DNA of 64,000 nt from Nocardioides mangrovi. GTDB taxonomy: Bacteria > Actinomycetota > Actinomycetes > Propionibacteriales > Nocardioidaceae. The position numbers and the translations under genes are program-made. This document shows positions 8,200 through 15,768 of the stretch, in pieces. The DNA lies in contig NZ_JAIQZJ010000006.1 of NCBI RefSeq assembly GCF_020073815.1, forward strand, positions 62,001 through 126,000, written 5' to 3'. The notes under the pieces were generated by a model, which worked only from the letters and a program-made list of their open reading frames with translations, made no database searches and was not told the DNA's origin. The first letter of the stretch is position 1. The number at the start of each line of letters is the position of its first letter.

Positions 8200-8688
8200 C
8201 TACTGACCGCCGTCGGGGCTGGAGTCCACACGGTCGAGCATCTCGGTCAGGTGCTGCCGGAGCCGCTCCCGGTGCTCGCTCGCCACCTGGTCGAGGCGGG
8301 CGATCTCCTCCTCCTGCCCGGCCCGACGCGTCTCTGACTCCTCGCGCACCCGGTAGGCCTGCAGCCGGGCGTCGTCCACCGTCCGGGTGGCCTCCTCGCG
8401 TGCAGCACTCACGAGGCGGTCCGCCTCCGCACGCGCGCCGCGCATGAGCTCGGCCGCCTCTGCCCGAGCGTTCGCGACGAGCTGGTCGGCCTCGCCCTTC
8501 GCCTCCGAGCGCCAGCGATCCGTCTCCTGGGCGGTCATCTCCAGCAGGCGCGCCGCCGCCGCCGACCCACCCGGATCCTCGGAGCCGCTGGTCGACAGCA
8601 GCCGACGTGCTCTCGACGCGTCGGTGCCATCGCTGTCTCCGAACCGGTTCGTGTGCCGGTCCGGATAGCTGTTCGCGTTGATGGTCAT
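8200..8688 (-). CDS. Coiled-coil DivIVA-like protein
   Basis: This 162-residue protein has a disordered N-terminal 55 residues followed by a long Ala/Glu/Arg-rich helix, including ARAEAAELMRGARAEADRLV, ending near the C-terminus. The heptad pattern resembles the C-terminal coiled coil of DivIVA/Wag31 proteins, but the conserved N-terminal membrane-binding DivIVA domain is absent. Start ATG 8688 has a strong GGGAGGG site. An in-frame upstream extension exists but lacks a comparable site. It probably acts as a cytosolic scaffold. It is convergent with the LuxR gene, 17 bp apart. The function is unproven. Confidence 0.7.
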   Translation of the reverse strand: MTINANSYPDRHTNRFGDSDGTDASRARRLLSTSGSEDPGGSAAAARLLEMTAQETDRWRSEAKGEADQLVANARAEAAELMRGARAEADRLVSAAREEATRTVDDARLQAYRVREESETRRAGQEEEIARLDQVASEHRERLRQHLTEMLDRVDSSPDGGQ

Positions 8689-8763
8689 GAAGCCCTCCCG
8701 AGGTGGCCGCGCCCCGGGGGTGGGCGCGGACCCATCACTACACCCTGCCTCCTCGGTCACGTA

Positions 8764-8799
8764 TTCGACAATCCGGGGTCGTGTTGCGCCGGTGTCGAA
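8764..8799. repeat. Inverted repeat TTCGACA...TGTCGAA in a divergent promoter region
   Basis: Seven-bp arms (8764-8770 and 8793-8799) are separated by 22 bp. They lie between the DivIVA-like gene (minus) and the excalibur protein gene (plus). It could be an operator for either gene. The 204-bp interval otherwise shows only the two ribosome-binding sites. Confidence 0.3.
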
Positions 8800-8892
8800 A
8801 ATGGGGGCTGATCCCGCCAAACGACTGACAGTGTCGCGGCCGCGTGCCTACCCTCCCTGAACTCAGGTGCCACACCGCTCTCGGAGGAGCCA

Positions 8893-10065
8893 GTGCCTCG
8901 TCGAACTGTTTTCGTTGTTGCTGCGGCTCTCCTGGCCGCGCTCGCCTCGCTGGTCGGGTCCCCCGCGATGGCTATCGCGGATCGCGACTGCGGGGACTTC
9001 CCCAGTCAGCGAGCGGCACAGATCTTCTTCCTGAACCATGGCGGACCCCAGTCCGACCCTCACGGTTTGGACAGCGACGGCGACGGGATCGCATGCGAAT
9101 CGAATCCCGCGCCGTACTACTACGGCACGTCGCTGCCGGGTGGCGACAAGCCGGACCCGAAGCCCCAGATCACGAACGTGCGATCAACCGTCAACCTCGT
9201 CGTGAATCCGGGCAAGCGGATCGCGGGCGAGCCATTTCGGATCAAGGTTTCAGTGCGACCCGCGATCAGCCGGACTGTCGTCGTCCAGCGGAAGGTGAAC
9301 GGGCGCTGGAATTCGTTTGCATCAGGAGTCACCGGTCGAAACGGCAAGACGTCTGGACACTTCACCGCGCCGAAGAACAGGGTGACCTACCGAGCCGTCC
9401 TGAACCCGGTCACCAAGGCCAACAAGCGGTACTCCGCGGCAACCAGTCGCGCCCGAGCCGTGATCATCCAGCGTCAACGCGTCATGCTCGACTTCGACGA
9501 CAGATCCGTCGCCCAGGGCGATCAGGTCCAAGCCTCCGTCAGAGCAACGCCGATCCGGCCGGGCCGCACGGTGGTGTTGCAGATGAGGTCCGCCGGGACA
9601 TGGCACACGGTCAGGACGAGCAGGTTCGACCACCGCGGTCGCGCCACCTTCAACTTCACACCTAGGTTGGGCCAGGACGCATACCGGGCTGTTGCGCGGA
9701 GCTTCCGTGGAGCGGCATCTGCGCAGTCCGGTCTCAAGACCGTGACCGTCGAGGACCGGACGCCACCGCCGGCGCCGTACGACCTTGTAGCTGTCGCCGG
9801 GGACGGCGGAGTCGAGCTCAGCTGGTCCCGCGCTCTTCCCCAGGACTTCGCTCACCACGAGGTCTGGATGCGAACTGCCGACACCGACTGGTCTCTCGTG
9901 AGCGTCACTGGTGACGACAACATGGAGGTTTCGCTGCTGCAGAACGGGGTGACGTACTGGTTCACGGTCACCAGCGTCGACACCAGCGGCAATGTCTCTG
10001 AGATGGCGGAGGAAGCCTCTGCCACGCCGGTGGCGCCTGCTCCGAGCGCGTCTCTGGCCAGGTAG
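8893..10065 (+). CDS. Secreted excalibur-domain protein with fibronectin type III module
   Basis: This 390-residue protein has a signal peptide (residues 1-28, ending SPAMAIA). An excalibur calcium-binding domain lies near residues 30-70 (DRDCGDF, DPHGLDSDGDGIACE). Two or three beta-rich repeats with VVVQRKVNGRW and VVLQMRSAGTW follow. A fibronectin type III domain lies near residues 295-380 (PYDLVAVAGDGGVELSWS, then VTYWFTVTSVDTSGNVSE). Start GTG 8893 has a GGAGGAG site. It is probably exported to the cell surface. Codons are visibly less GC-rich than in the neighbours, which hints at transfer or relaxed selection. The role is unknown; adhesion or matrix binding is possible. Confidence 0.85.
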   Translation: MPRRTVFVVAAALLAALASLVGSPAMAIADRDCGDFPSQRAAQIFFLNHGGPQSDPHGLDSDGDGIACESNPAPYYYGTSLPGGDKPDPKPQITNVRSTVNLVVNPGKRIAGEPFRIKVSVRPAISRTVVVQRKVNGRWNSFASGVTGRNGKTSGHFTAPKNRVTYRAVLNPVTKANKRYSAATSRARAVIIQRQRVMLDFDDRSVAQGDQVQASVRATPIRPGRTVVLQMRSAGTWHTVRTSRFDHRGRATFNFTPRLGQDAYRAVARSFRGAASAQSGLKTVTVEDRTPPPAPYDLVAVAGDGGVELSWSRALPQDFAHHEVWMRTADTDWSLVSVTGDDNMEVSLLQNGVTYWFTVTSVDTSGNVSEMAEEASATPVAPAPSASLAR

Positions 10066-10097
10066 ACGATCCACACATCCCGGTGGCCTTCGTCCGT

Positions 10098-10145
10098 TGA
10101 CACACGGCGCACCGCAAACCCCGGACGTCGGTGCCAGATGTGTCA
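10098..10145. terminator. Imperfect hairpin between convergent genes
   Basis: TGACACA (10098-10104) pairs with TGTGTCA (10139-10145), and an inner CGCACCG pairs with CGGTGC. It lies between the excalibur gene and the convergent VOC gene and overlaps the VOC stop codon. It may serve as a bidirectional terminator. There is no T-run. Confidence 0.45.
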
Positions 10146-10544
10146 GCCGGCGAACGTGGCGAAGGTCCAGTGGTTGCCGTCGGGGTCGGCCACGGTGAAG
10201 TCGCGGGAGGGGTAGTCGGTCTGGTCGACGAGCTCGTGCACGAGCGTCGCGTCCAGTGCGACGGCTCGGGCGAGCACGGCGTCCGGGTCGGCGGTGACCA
10301 CGTGCAGGGAGGCCGTGCCCGGCCGGCACGGTGTGGGTCGTTCGCCGGTGCTGGAGAGCAGGATCCGGCCGCCTTCGGGCCAGTCGAGCTGGCAGTGGTG
10401 GATGGCGTCCGGGCTCTCGCCGGGGATCAGGAGGTCCTGGGTGAACCCGAGCTCGAGCAGCCAGTCACGCAACGCCGGGGCGTCGTCGCTGACGACGCTC
10501 GCCCACACGCTGTGCTGGTGCACTCCGCTGAGCCCGACGGCCAC
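10143..10544 (-). CDS. VOC family (glyoxalase/bleomycin-resistance-like) protein
   Basis: This 133-residue protein shows the paired beta-alpha-beta-beta-beta modules of the vicinal oxygen chelate fold, with a C-terminal FTVADPDGNHWTFATF typical of the family. GTG 10544 is preceded by TACGCT 7 bp away on the minus strand, so it may have its own leaderless promoter inside the end of the upstream acetyltransferase gene. The substrate cannot be predicted. It follows the GNAT gene by 5 bp. Confidence 0.82.
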   Translation of the reverse strand: MAVGLSGVHQHSVWASVVSDDAPALRDWLLELGFTQDLLIPGESPDAIHHCQLDWPEGGRILLSSTGERPTPCRPGTASLHVVTADPDAVLARAVALDATLVHELVDQTDYPSRDFTVADPDGNHWTFATFAG

Positions 10545-10549
10545 ACAGG

Positions 10550-11065
10550 TCAGCGTACGTCGGGACCGCGGTTGGTGAAGGCCCAGTCGAGGCCGTCCTC
10601 GCCTTGGCAGTCCAGCGCGGTGTCACGGCGGAGCCCGGCCTTCAACGCCACCCGCCGGCTGGCCGTGTTGTCGGGCCGCACGCGCGCCACGATCGTCTCG
10701 CCCGGTAGCTCGGCCGAGGTCGCCGACACGACGGCCGTGGCGGCCTCGGTGGCGAGGCCCCGTCCCCAGACGTCCGGGACGAAGCGGTAGACCAGGTTCA
10801 CGACCGGGCGGTCGTGGATGAGCATCCGCTTCACGCCGGCGTACCCGATGATGCGCTCCGACTCGGCCTCGCGGACGCACCGGTAGCCGAAGCCGTGCTC
10901 GTCCCAGTGGCGGATCCACCGGTCGACCAGCTCGACCGCCGCGTCGAGATCCGCGAGCCGGTCGGACGGGTTGTGCTCGACGGTGCGCGGGTCGCCGAGG
11001 ATCGCGAACACGCCCGCCGCGTCGGCTGCCACGGGCCGGCTCAGCCTCAGCCGCTCGGTCCTCAT
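10550..11065 (-). CDS. GNAT family N-acetyltransferase (RimJ/RimL-like)
   Basis: This 171-residue protein starts with RTERLRLSRP, typical of the RimJ/RimL subgroup. It has the acetyl-CoA loop near VPDVWGRGLATEA (the Q/RxxGxG/A motif) and the late NTASRRVALKAGLR helix. It probably acetylates a small molecule or protein N-terminus. ATG 11065 overlaps the stop of a tiny upstream reading frame by 4 bp. The VOC gene follows after 5 bp. Confidence 0.85.
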   Translation of the reverse strand: MRTERLRLSRPVAADAAGVFAILGDPRTVEHNPSDRLADLDAAVELVDRWIRHWDEHGFGYRCVREAESERIIGYAGVKRMLIHDRPVVNLVYRFVPDVWGRGLATEAATAVVSATSAELPGETIVARVRPDNTASRRVALKAGLRRDTALDCQGEDGLDWAFTNRGPDVR

Positions 11066-11118
11066 CGGTCGAGCACGAGGACGTGCTCCACGACGCCGTC
11101 GTCGGACGCGAGTGTCAC
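11062..11118 (-). CDS. Possible 18-codon leader ORF coupled to the acetyltransferase
   Basis: From a GTG at 11118 a short frame (VTLASDDGVVEHVLVLDR) runs to a TGA that overlaps the ATG of the acetyltransferase (ATGA). The same stretch can fold into a hairpin: GAGCACG and CGTGCTC, 7-bp arms with a 4-nt loop. It could be a coupling leader, the remnant of a longer gene, or chance. No ribosome-binding site is evident. Confidence 0.22.
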   Translation of the reverse strand: MTLASDDGVVEHVLVLDR

Positions 11119-11129
11119 GCGGGCCTCGC

Positions 11130-11651
11130 TCAGTGGTTCAGGACGAAGAAGAGGCCGCCTTCACGCACCCGGATCGGCTCCGCGTCGGGGTCGTCGAGCG
11201 GGACGCACCACTTCTCGGGAGCGTCGAGCCCGGGCAGGTTGGCCTGGCGGGGGTTCAGGGCGCAGGCGAAGGTCGACCAGACCGTCGGGTCGTCGACGCT
11301 GCGCCCGTGGAAGAGGCCGACGTCCATGTAGTCGGGCACCTCGGGTGCCCCCGGCTCGGCGGCCTGCTGCTGGTAGGCCTTCTGGGCGAGGTCGTAGCTG
11401 GTGTCCATCGACTCCCCGTCCAGGGAGGGCTCGAGGTCGGCCATGACCGGCGCCATGATCTGCGCGGTCGACGTCGCCGCCTTCTTGGTTGCCGAGTCGT
11501 ACGACCGGGCCAGCAGCAGCTCGACCACGACGTACGCCGCCACGAGCGCGACGACCGCGGCGACGACGATCCAGGTGACCCGGTTCTGCCGGGCACGTCT
11601 CGTCTCGCTGGGCGTGGGTGTCCGAACGCCGAGATCGCTCATGGTCGACAT
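11130..11651 (-). CDS. Hypothetical single-pass membrane protein
   Basis: This 173-residue protein has a cytosolic N-terminal 25 residues, one membrane segment (WIVVAAVVALVAAYVVVELL, near residues 27-46) and an outer domain with two Cys residues (FACALNP, KWCVPLD) that may form a disulphide. ATG 11651 is used, and ATG 11642 (MSDLGV) is an equal alternative. Neither has a ribosome-binding site. I do not recognise the family. It is head-to-head with the small basic-protein gene at 11694. Confidence 0.65.
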   Translation of the reverse strand: MSTMSDLGVRTPTPSETRRARQNRVTWIVVAAVVALVAAYVVVELLLARSYDSATKKAATSTAQIMAPVMADLEPSLDGESMDTSYDLAQKAYQQQAAEPGAPEVPDYMDVGLFHGRSVDDPTVWSTFACALNPRQANLPGLDAPEKWCVPLDDPDAEPIRVREGGLFFVLNH

Positions 11652-11680
11652 CGTGCCACTCGCGACCGCCGGGACGGGGC

Positions 11681-11686
11681 TACATT
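11681..11686 (+). promoter_or_regulatory. Candidate leaderless -10 (TACATT)
   Basis: TACATT lies 7 bp before the ATG at 11694. It fits the TAnnnT, 6-7 bp, start-codon pattern seen before many genes of this window, and is the main support for the small gene downstream. Confidence 0.45.
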
Positions 11687-11693
11687 CGGGGAC

Positions 11694-11918
11694 ATGCCCG
11701 ATCCGCGGGAACGCGTGTGCGTGCCGCTCGAGGTGGAGATCATCCCGCTCTACCGCGAGCCGGCCTGGTCGGTGCGACTGCGCCGGGAGCAGCGCCGCGA
11801 CCGACGGCGTCAGCGGCGGCGGGCTATGGCGCGAGCGGCACGCGCAGCGGTGCGGGCAGTCGGTCGCCGTGGGCGGCGACCATGGCGTCGCACAGCGACC
11901 AGATCTGGTCGACCGTGA
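11694..11918 (+). CDS. Possible small Arg-rich protein
   Basis: This 74-codon frame starts with MPDPRERVCVPLEVEIIPLY and becomes strongly Arg-rich, including RREQRRDRRRQRRR. A leaderless-type TACATT stands 7 bp before the ATG. The last 95 bp run antisense into the end of the convergent glycosidase gene. The first half has the codon position bias of a real gene; the Arg-rich half could be an artefact of GC-rich antisense DNA. The function is unknown. Confidence 0.35.
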   Translation: MPDPRERVCVPLEVEIIPLYREPAWSVRLRREQRRDRRRQRRRAMARAARAAVRAVGRRGRRPWRRTATRSGRP

Positions 11919-13137
11919 GCGTCGAGGCGGTGTTCGGGTCGAGCATCGCCGCCTGACGCACCAGCAGCGGATCGCCGGCGTACGCCGCCTCCGCGACCAG
12001 GTCGACGACGTTGAGGAAGCTCCGGTTGAGCGCGGCGCACGCCGCGGGCAGTGCGCCGACGGCGACCGGCGCCGGACCGGCGGCGTCCAGCGCGAGCGGC
12101 ACCTCGACGCCGAGTCCGGCGGGCAGGCCGTCGATCAGCCCGTGGTTGGCGACGGTCGCGTGGATGACCCGCGGCGTCCCGGTCACGAGGGAGTGGATCA
12201 CCTGCGGGGCGTACTCGGTCGCGTCGGCGGTCTCCAGCGGCTCGTCCGAGCGCAGCAGGTCGCGCGTCGCGGCGTACTCCGCGAGGTTGCCGGCGCTGAT
12301 CCCGACGTAGTCGCCGACGGGGATCCGGAGCCGCTCGACCTCGCTGTCGTGGTGGAGGTACCACGGCAGGTACTCGCTCGAGTGCTCGCTGGTCTCGGTG
12401 GGGTAGCGGCCGAGCCGGCGGTACATGTCGACCCGCACCCGGCGCCGCAGCTCGGGGTCGGCAGCGATCCGCTCGTCGAGCAGCGGGTAGAGGTCGCGGC
12501 CCTCGTGCTCCCAGTGCAGCAGCCAGGCCTGGTGGTTGACGCCGGCGGCGCGGTACGACGTGCCCTCGAGCGGTACGCCGAGCAGCTCGCACAGGTCGTG
12601 CACGGTCCAGAAGACCGAGTGGCAGAGCCCGAGGACGTTGATGTCCGGGTGCCGGCGGGCCAGGTAGGTGACGTTCATCGACATCGGGTTGGTGTAGTTG
12701 AGCAGCCACGCGTCCGGGCAGCCGGCCCGCATCGCGTCGGCGATCGCGTCGAGCGCGGGATAGGTGCGCAGCGCGCGGAAGATGCCGCCGACGCCGAGGG
12801 TGTCGCCGATCGTCTGGCGCAACCCGTACGCCGCCGGCACCTCGAAGTCGGTCACGGTCGCCGGGTGGCCGCCGACGTTGATCGCGTTGATGCAGAAGTC
12901 CGCGCCGTCGACCGCCTCGGCCAGCGACAGGTGGGTCGACACGGTCGGCTTGGCCCCGACCTGCTCGGCCATCCGGTGCGCGATGCCCTCGGCGGTCGCG
13001 AGCCGCTCCGCGTCGATGTCGTGCAGCCGCACCGTGCAGTCGGCCAGCTCCGGCATGGAGACGAGGTCGTGCAGCAGGTCCTTGGTGAAGACCACGCTGC
13101 CGGCGCCGATGAAGGCGATCACGGGGGAGGACGGCAT
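11824..13137 (-). CDS. GH4-family NAD-dependent glycosidase (alpha-galactosidase-like)
   Basis: This 437-residue protein is a glycoside hydrolase family 4 enzyme, which cleaves glycosides by a redox-elimination route needing NAD and a divalent metal. The Rossmann start IAFIGAGSVVFTKDLL, the NYTNPMSMNV loop, the metal ligand Cys in GLCHSV and the His in AGVNHQAW are all present. This pattern is closest to MelA-type alpha-galactosidases. No phospho-glycosidase assignment can be made by eye. ATG 13137 is preferred because TTCACT stands 6 bp before it; GTG 13152 would add five residues. It is divergent from deoR across a shared operator region. Confidence 0.85.
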   Translation of the reverse strand: MPSSPVIAFIGAGSVVFTKDLLHDLVSMPELADCTVRLHDIDAERLATAEGIAHRMAEQVGAKPTVSTHLSLAEAVDGADFCINAINVGGHPATVTDFEVPAAYGLRQTIGDTLGVGGIFRALRTYPALDAIADAMRAGCPDAWLLNYTNPMSMNVTYLARRHPDINVLGLCHSVFWTVHDLCELLGVPLEGTSYRAAGVNHQAWLLHWEHEGRDLYPLLDERIAADPELRRRVRVDMYRRLGRYPTETSEHSSEYLPWYLHHDSEVERLRIPVGDYVGISAGNLAEYAATRDLLRSDEPLETADATEYAPQVIHSLVTGTPRVIHATVANHGLIDGLPAGLGVEVPLALDAAGPAPVAVGALPAACAALNRSFLNVVDLVAEAAYAGDPLLVRQAAMLDPNTASTLTVDQIWSLCDAMVAAHGDRLPAPLRVPLAP

Positions 13138-13191
13138 GGCGTCAGTGAACACCGGCGGGTCGGCTGCGGCGTACGAACAAGCAGCACGCGT

Positions 13192-13203
13192 TGCGCGTTT
13201 GTG
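13192..13203. promoter_or_regulatory. Candidate DeoR operator core (site B)
   Basis: TGCGCGTTTGTG matches the minus-strand reading of site A (TGCGCGTTTGCG at 6274-6263). The surrounding palindrome is more degenerate than at site A. It lies between the GH4 gene and deoR, so the DeoR protein may control both itself and the glycosidase. Confidence 0.55.
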
Positions 13204-13214
13204 TGCGTCCGGGT

Positions 13215-13235
13215 GCGCGCCTCGCTCATAGTGAC
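13215..13235 (+). promoter_or_regulatory. Shared 21-bp promoter block (copy B)
   Basis: This block ends TCGCTCATAGTGAC and matches 19 of 21 positions of copy A at 6284-6304. It ends 3 bp before the deoR ATG, so a leaderless or very short leader is likely. Confidence 0.5.
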
Positions 13236-13238
13236 GCC

Positions 13239-14096
13239 ATGCCGAGAGCCTCCTCGAACCCGCGGCCGTGGCGCCGGGCCGAACGGGTGGCGACGATCCT
13301 CGACCACCTCGACGCCGTCGGCTCGATCAGCGTGCCCGAGCTTGCGGACATGTTCGGCGTCTCGCTCGCGACCGTACGGCGCGACCTCCAGCTGCTCGAG
13401 GAGCAGAAGCTGCTCGAGCGCACCCACGGCGGCGCGGTCGCCGTCGACGTCGCGCACGAGCTCCCGGTCCGCTACCGCTCCGGCAACACCGCGCAGAAGC
13501 GCGACATCGCCCGGGTCGCCGTCAGCCGCGTCCCGATGGGCGCGGTGGTGGGTCTCAACGGCGGCAGCACCACGCTCGAGGTCGCTCGCCAGCTCGCCGT
13601 GCGCGAGTCGCTGTCGGTCGTCACGAACGCGCTCAACATCGCCGCCGAGCTGGCGCTGAAGCCGAAGTTCAAGGTCGTGGTGCCGGGCGGCGTCGCCCGG
13701 CCGCAGTCCTACGAGCTGGTCGGACTCTGGAGCGACCAGGCGCTGCGGGTGCTCAACGTCGGCGTCGCGATCGTCGGGGTCGACGGCGTCGACTGCGTCG
13801 GCGGCATCACCACCCACGACGAGGTCGAGGCGCAGACCAACGCAGCCCTGCTGTCGCGGGCCCGGCGGGTGATCGTGGTGGCCGACAGCAGCAAGTTCGG
13901 TCGCGTCCAGCTGGCCCGGATCGCCGGCATCGCAGAGGTTGACGAGATCATCACCGACGCCCAGGCCGACCCCACCGAGGTCGAGCGGCTGCGCGCCGCC
14001 GGTGCCACCGTCACCATCGCGCCGCCGGCGCGCGGTGCGTCACGTGGGCTGACCGCCGTACGCACCGACGACGAGGAGCGGGGCGAGCTCGCGTGA
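13239..14096 (+). CDS. DeoR/GlpR family transcriptional regulator
   Basis: This 285-residue protein has an N-terminal DeoR winged helix (residues 12-66; VPELADMFGVSLATVRRDLQ is the recognition region). A sugar-phosphate-sensing domain follows, with LNGGSTTLEVARQL, VVVPGGVARPQSYELVG and ADSSKFGR (the conserved D-x-S-K-F near residue 214). Such regulators are relieved by a phosphorylated sugar intermediate. Start ATG 13239 sits just after the shared promoter block. The gene overlaps the aldolase gene by 4 bp (GTGA). It is the obvious candidate to bind operator sites A and B. Confidence 0.93.
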   Translation: MPRASSNPRPWRRAERVATILDHLDAVGSISVPELADMFGVSLATVRRDLQLLEEQKLLERTHGGAVAVDVAHELPVRYRSGNTAQKRDIARVAVSRVPMGAVVGLNGGSTTLEVARQLAVRESLSVVTNALNIAAELALKPKFKVVVPGGVARPQSYELVGLWSDQALRVLNVGVAIVGVDGVDCVGGITTHDEVEAQTNAALLSRARRVIVVADSSKFGRVQLARIAGIAEVDEIITDAQADPTEVERLRAAGATVTIAPPARGASRGLTAVRTDDEERGELA

Positions 14097-14992
14097 CCCC
14101 CGGCTGGACGGCCCCGCTGCGGGTCTTCGCGATGGACCACCGCGACTCCTACCGCACGCTGCTCGGCATCGACTCCTCCGCCGCCGCGACCGAGCGCGCC
14201 CGCGCGATCAAGCGGGTCGTCTTCGACGGCTTCCGCGACGCCCTCGCCGAGCTCGACGACCCCCGCGGTGCGACGGTCCTGCTCGACGAGGAGTACGGCG
14301 GCCCGCTGGTCGACGACGCCCGCGCGTCCGGCGCGCTCGTATGCATCCCGCTGGAGCGCAGCGGCCAGGTCGAGCTGCAGTGGGAGTACGGCGAGGAGCT
14401 CGCCGACACCGCCGCCGTGGTCGACCGGATGCGCCCCGACCTGGCCAAGGTGCTGCTGCGCTACAACCCGGAGGGCGACCCCGACCTCAACAAGCGCCAG
14501 GAGGTCCGGCTCGCCGCGATGTCGGACTGGTGCCTCGAGCGCGGCCTGCCGCTGATGCTCGAGGTGCTGATGCCGCCGACGCCGGAGCAGCGGGCCGCGT
14601 CCGGCCCCGACCTCGCCCGCTGGGACGCCGAGATGCGCCCGGCGCTGATGGTCGAGGCCGTGCACCGGCTGCGCGCCGCGGGCGCCGACCCCGCCATCTG
14701 GAAGATCGAGGGCCTCGACTCCACCGCCGACGCCGCCGCGGTGGTCGCCGCGGCGCGCGCGGACGGGCGGCCCGACGTGTCCTGCATCGTGCTCGGCCGG
14801 GGCGCCGACCTCGAGCGCGTCGAGCAGTGGCTGGCCGTGGGGGCGGCCACGCCGGGGTACGTCGGGTTCGCCGTCGGCCGCTCGCTGTGGAACGGTCCCG
14901 CGCTCGCCTACGACCGCGGCGAGCTCGACGCGCCCGCGGTCCGCGCGCAGGTGGCTGCCAACTACCTCCGGCTCTGCCGCGCCTGGGGCTAG
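14093..14992 (+). CDS. DUF2090/LacD-type class I sugar-phosphate aldolase
   Basis: This 299-residue protein resembles the DUF2090 domain attached to some IolC kinases and, more distantly, LacD tagatose-bisphosphate aldolase. Visible family motifs are RVFAMDHRDSY, VLLDEEYGG, LRYNPEGDPDLNKRQ, IWKIEGLDS and CIVLGRGAD. Lys204 in IWKIEG is the likely Schiff-base residue by analogy with LacD. It would split a ketose (bis)phosphate into DHAP and an aldehyde. Start GTG 14093 overlaps the deoR stop. The stop overlaps that of the convergent L,D-transpeptidase gene at CTAG. Confidence 0.8.
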   Translation: MTPGWTAPLRVFAMDHRDSYRTLLGIDSSAAATERARAIKRVVFDGFRDALAELDDPRGATVLLDEEYGGPLVDDARASGALVCIPLERSGQVELQWEYGEELADTAAVVDRMRPDLAKVLLRYNPEGDPDLNKRQEVRLAAMSDWCLERGLPLMLEVLMPPTPEQRAASGPDLARWDAEMRPALMVEAVHRLRAAGADPAIWKIEGLDSTADAAAVVAAARADGRPDVSCIVLGRGADLERVEQWLAVGAATPGYVGFAVGRSLWNGPALAYDRGELDAPAVRAQVAANYLRLCRAWG

Positions 14993-15696
14993 AGCACTCG
15001 GACGACGGTCCGACGGGCGGTGAACCGCCAGACCTTGCCGGCCATCACGGCGCTGAGCCGCAGGCAGCCGTGGGAGGCCGCGAGGTCGGTGCCGAGCAAC
15101 CAGTCGGCGTGGATCTGGCGGCCGGTCGACTTGTAGCGGGGGATCCGGTGGAAGCCGATCCCGCACGGCGCGAAGCGCACGAAGTCGTCGAGCCAGAGCC
15201 GGCCGCTGTAGTCGGAGTTGCGCGCGATCCGCGCGGCCCGGCCGCAGTAGGAGCCGGTCGTGTAGGAGCCGGGGCGCAGCTCGCGGGTGTTGTCGATCAT
15301 CCCGCCCTGCGCGAGGGTGCGGCCGCGGGGACCGACCAGCCAGAGCCAGTTCTGCGCCTGGGAGACGACGACCCGGCGACCACGGCCGGAGCCGGCCGGG
15401 ACCGGTCGTCGGTCGCAGCGCGGGGCGTCGTCGGCCCGCAGTCGCCGGCGGGTGTCGCTGGTGAGGTGCCCGCTCTGCGGCGTACCGCTCGCGGCCTGGA
15501 AGCGCACCGCCGCGGCCCGGACCTGACGGTCGACGCGGCCGTCGGGCCGGCCGGAGTCGCAGCCCAGGTGGTTGAGGGTCCGCTGCGCCTCGACGACCCA
15601 GCTGCGGGCGGGTGCTGCGGCCGCCGCGGTCGACAGGCCGGTCCCGAGCGTCGTTGCACACGTGAGGGCGGCCAGCAGTGAGACGATGCGTCGCAT
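14989..15696 (-). CDS. Secreted L,D-transpeptidase with peptidoglycan-binding domain
   Basis: This 235-residue protein has a signal peptide (residues 1-28, Ala-rich end), a PG_binding_1 repeat near residues 32-88 (VVEAQRTLNHLGCDSGRPDG) and a YkuD catalytic domain near residues 105-235. The catalytic motif is present as IHADWLLG followed by SHGCLRLS, with the active Cys in SHGC. It should cross-link peptidoglycan or attach proteins to it outside the membrane. Start ATG 15696 is chosen because the signal peptide begins there. It is convergent with the aldolase gene, stops overlapping by 4 bp. Confidence 0.9.
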   Translation of the reverse strand: MRRIVSLLAALTCATTLGTGLSTAAAAAPARSWVVEAQRTLNHLGCDSGRPDGRVDRQVRAAAVRFQAASGTPQSGHLTSDTRRRLRADDAPRCDRRPVPAGSGRGRRVVVSQAQNWLWLVGPRGRTLAQGGMIDNTRELRPGSYTTGSYCGRAARIARNSDYSGRLWLDDFVRFAPCGIGFHRIPRYKSTGRQIHADWLLGTDLAASHGCLRLSAVMAGKVWRFTARRTVVRVL

Positions 15697-15768
15697 CACC
15701 CCATCGTCCACTCGGGCCGGGCGGGTGCCAAGCGCGGGGCTCGAGAGCGGCGCGGAGGGAGGTGCGGC

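Noticed and set aside
8640..8653. GAACCGGTTC palindrome resembling a KstR or SOS box
   Set aside because: It lies inside the coding sequence of the DivIVA-like protein and lacks the flanking bases of either box.
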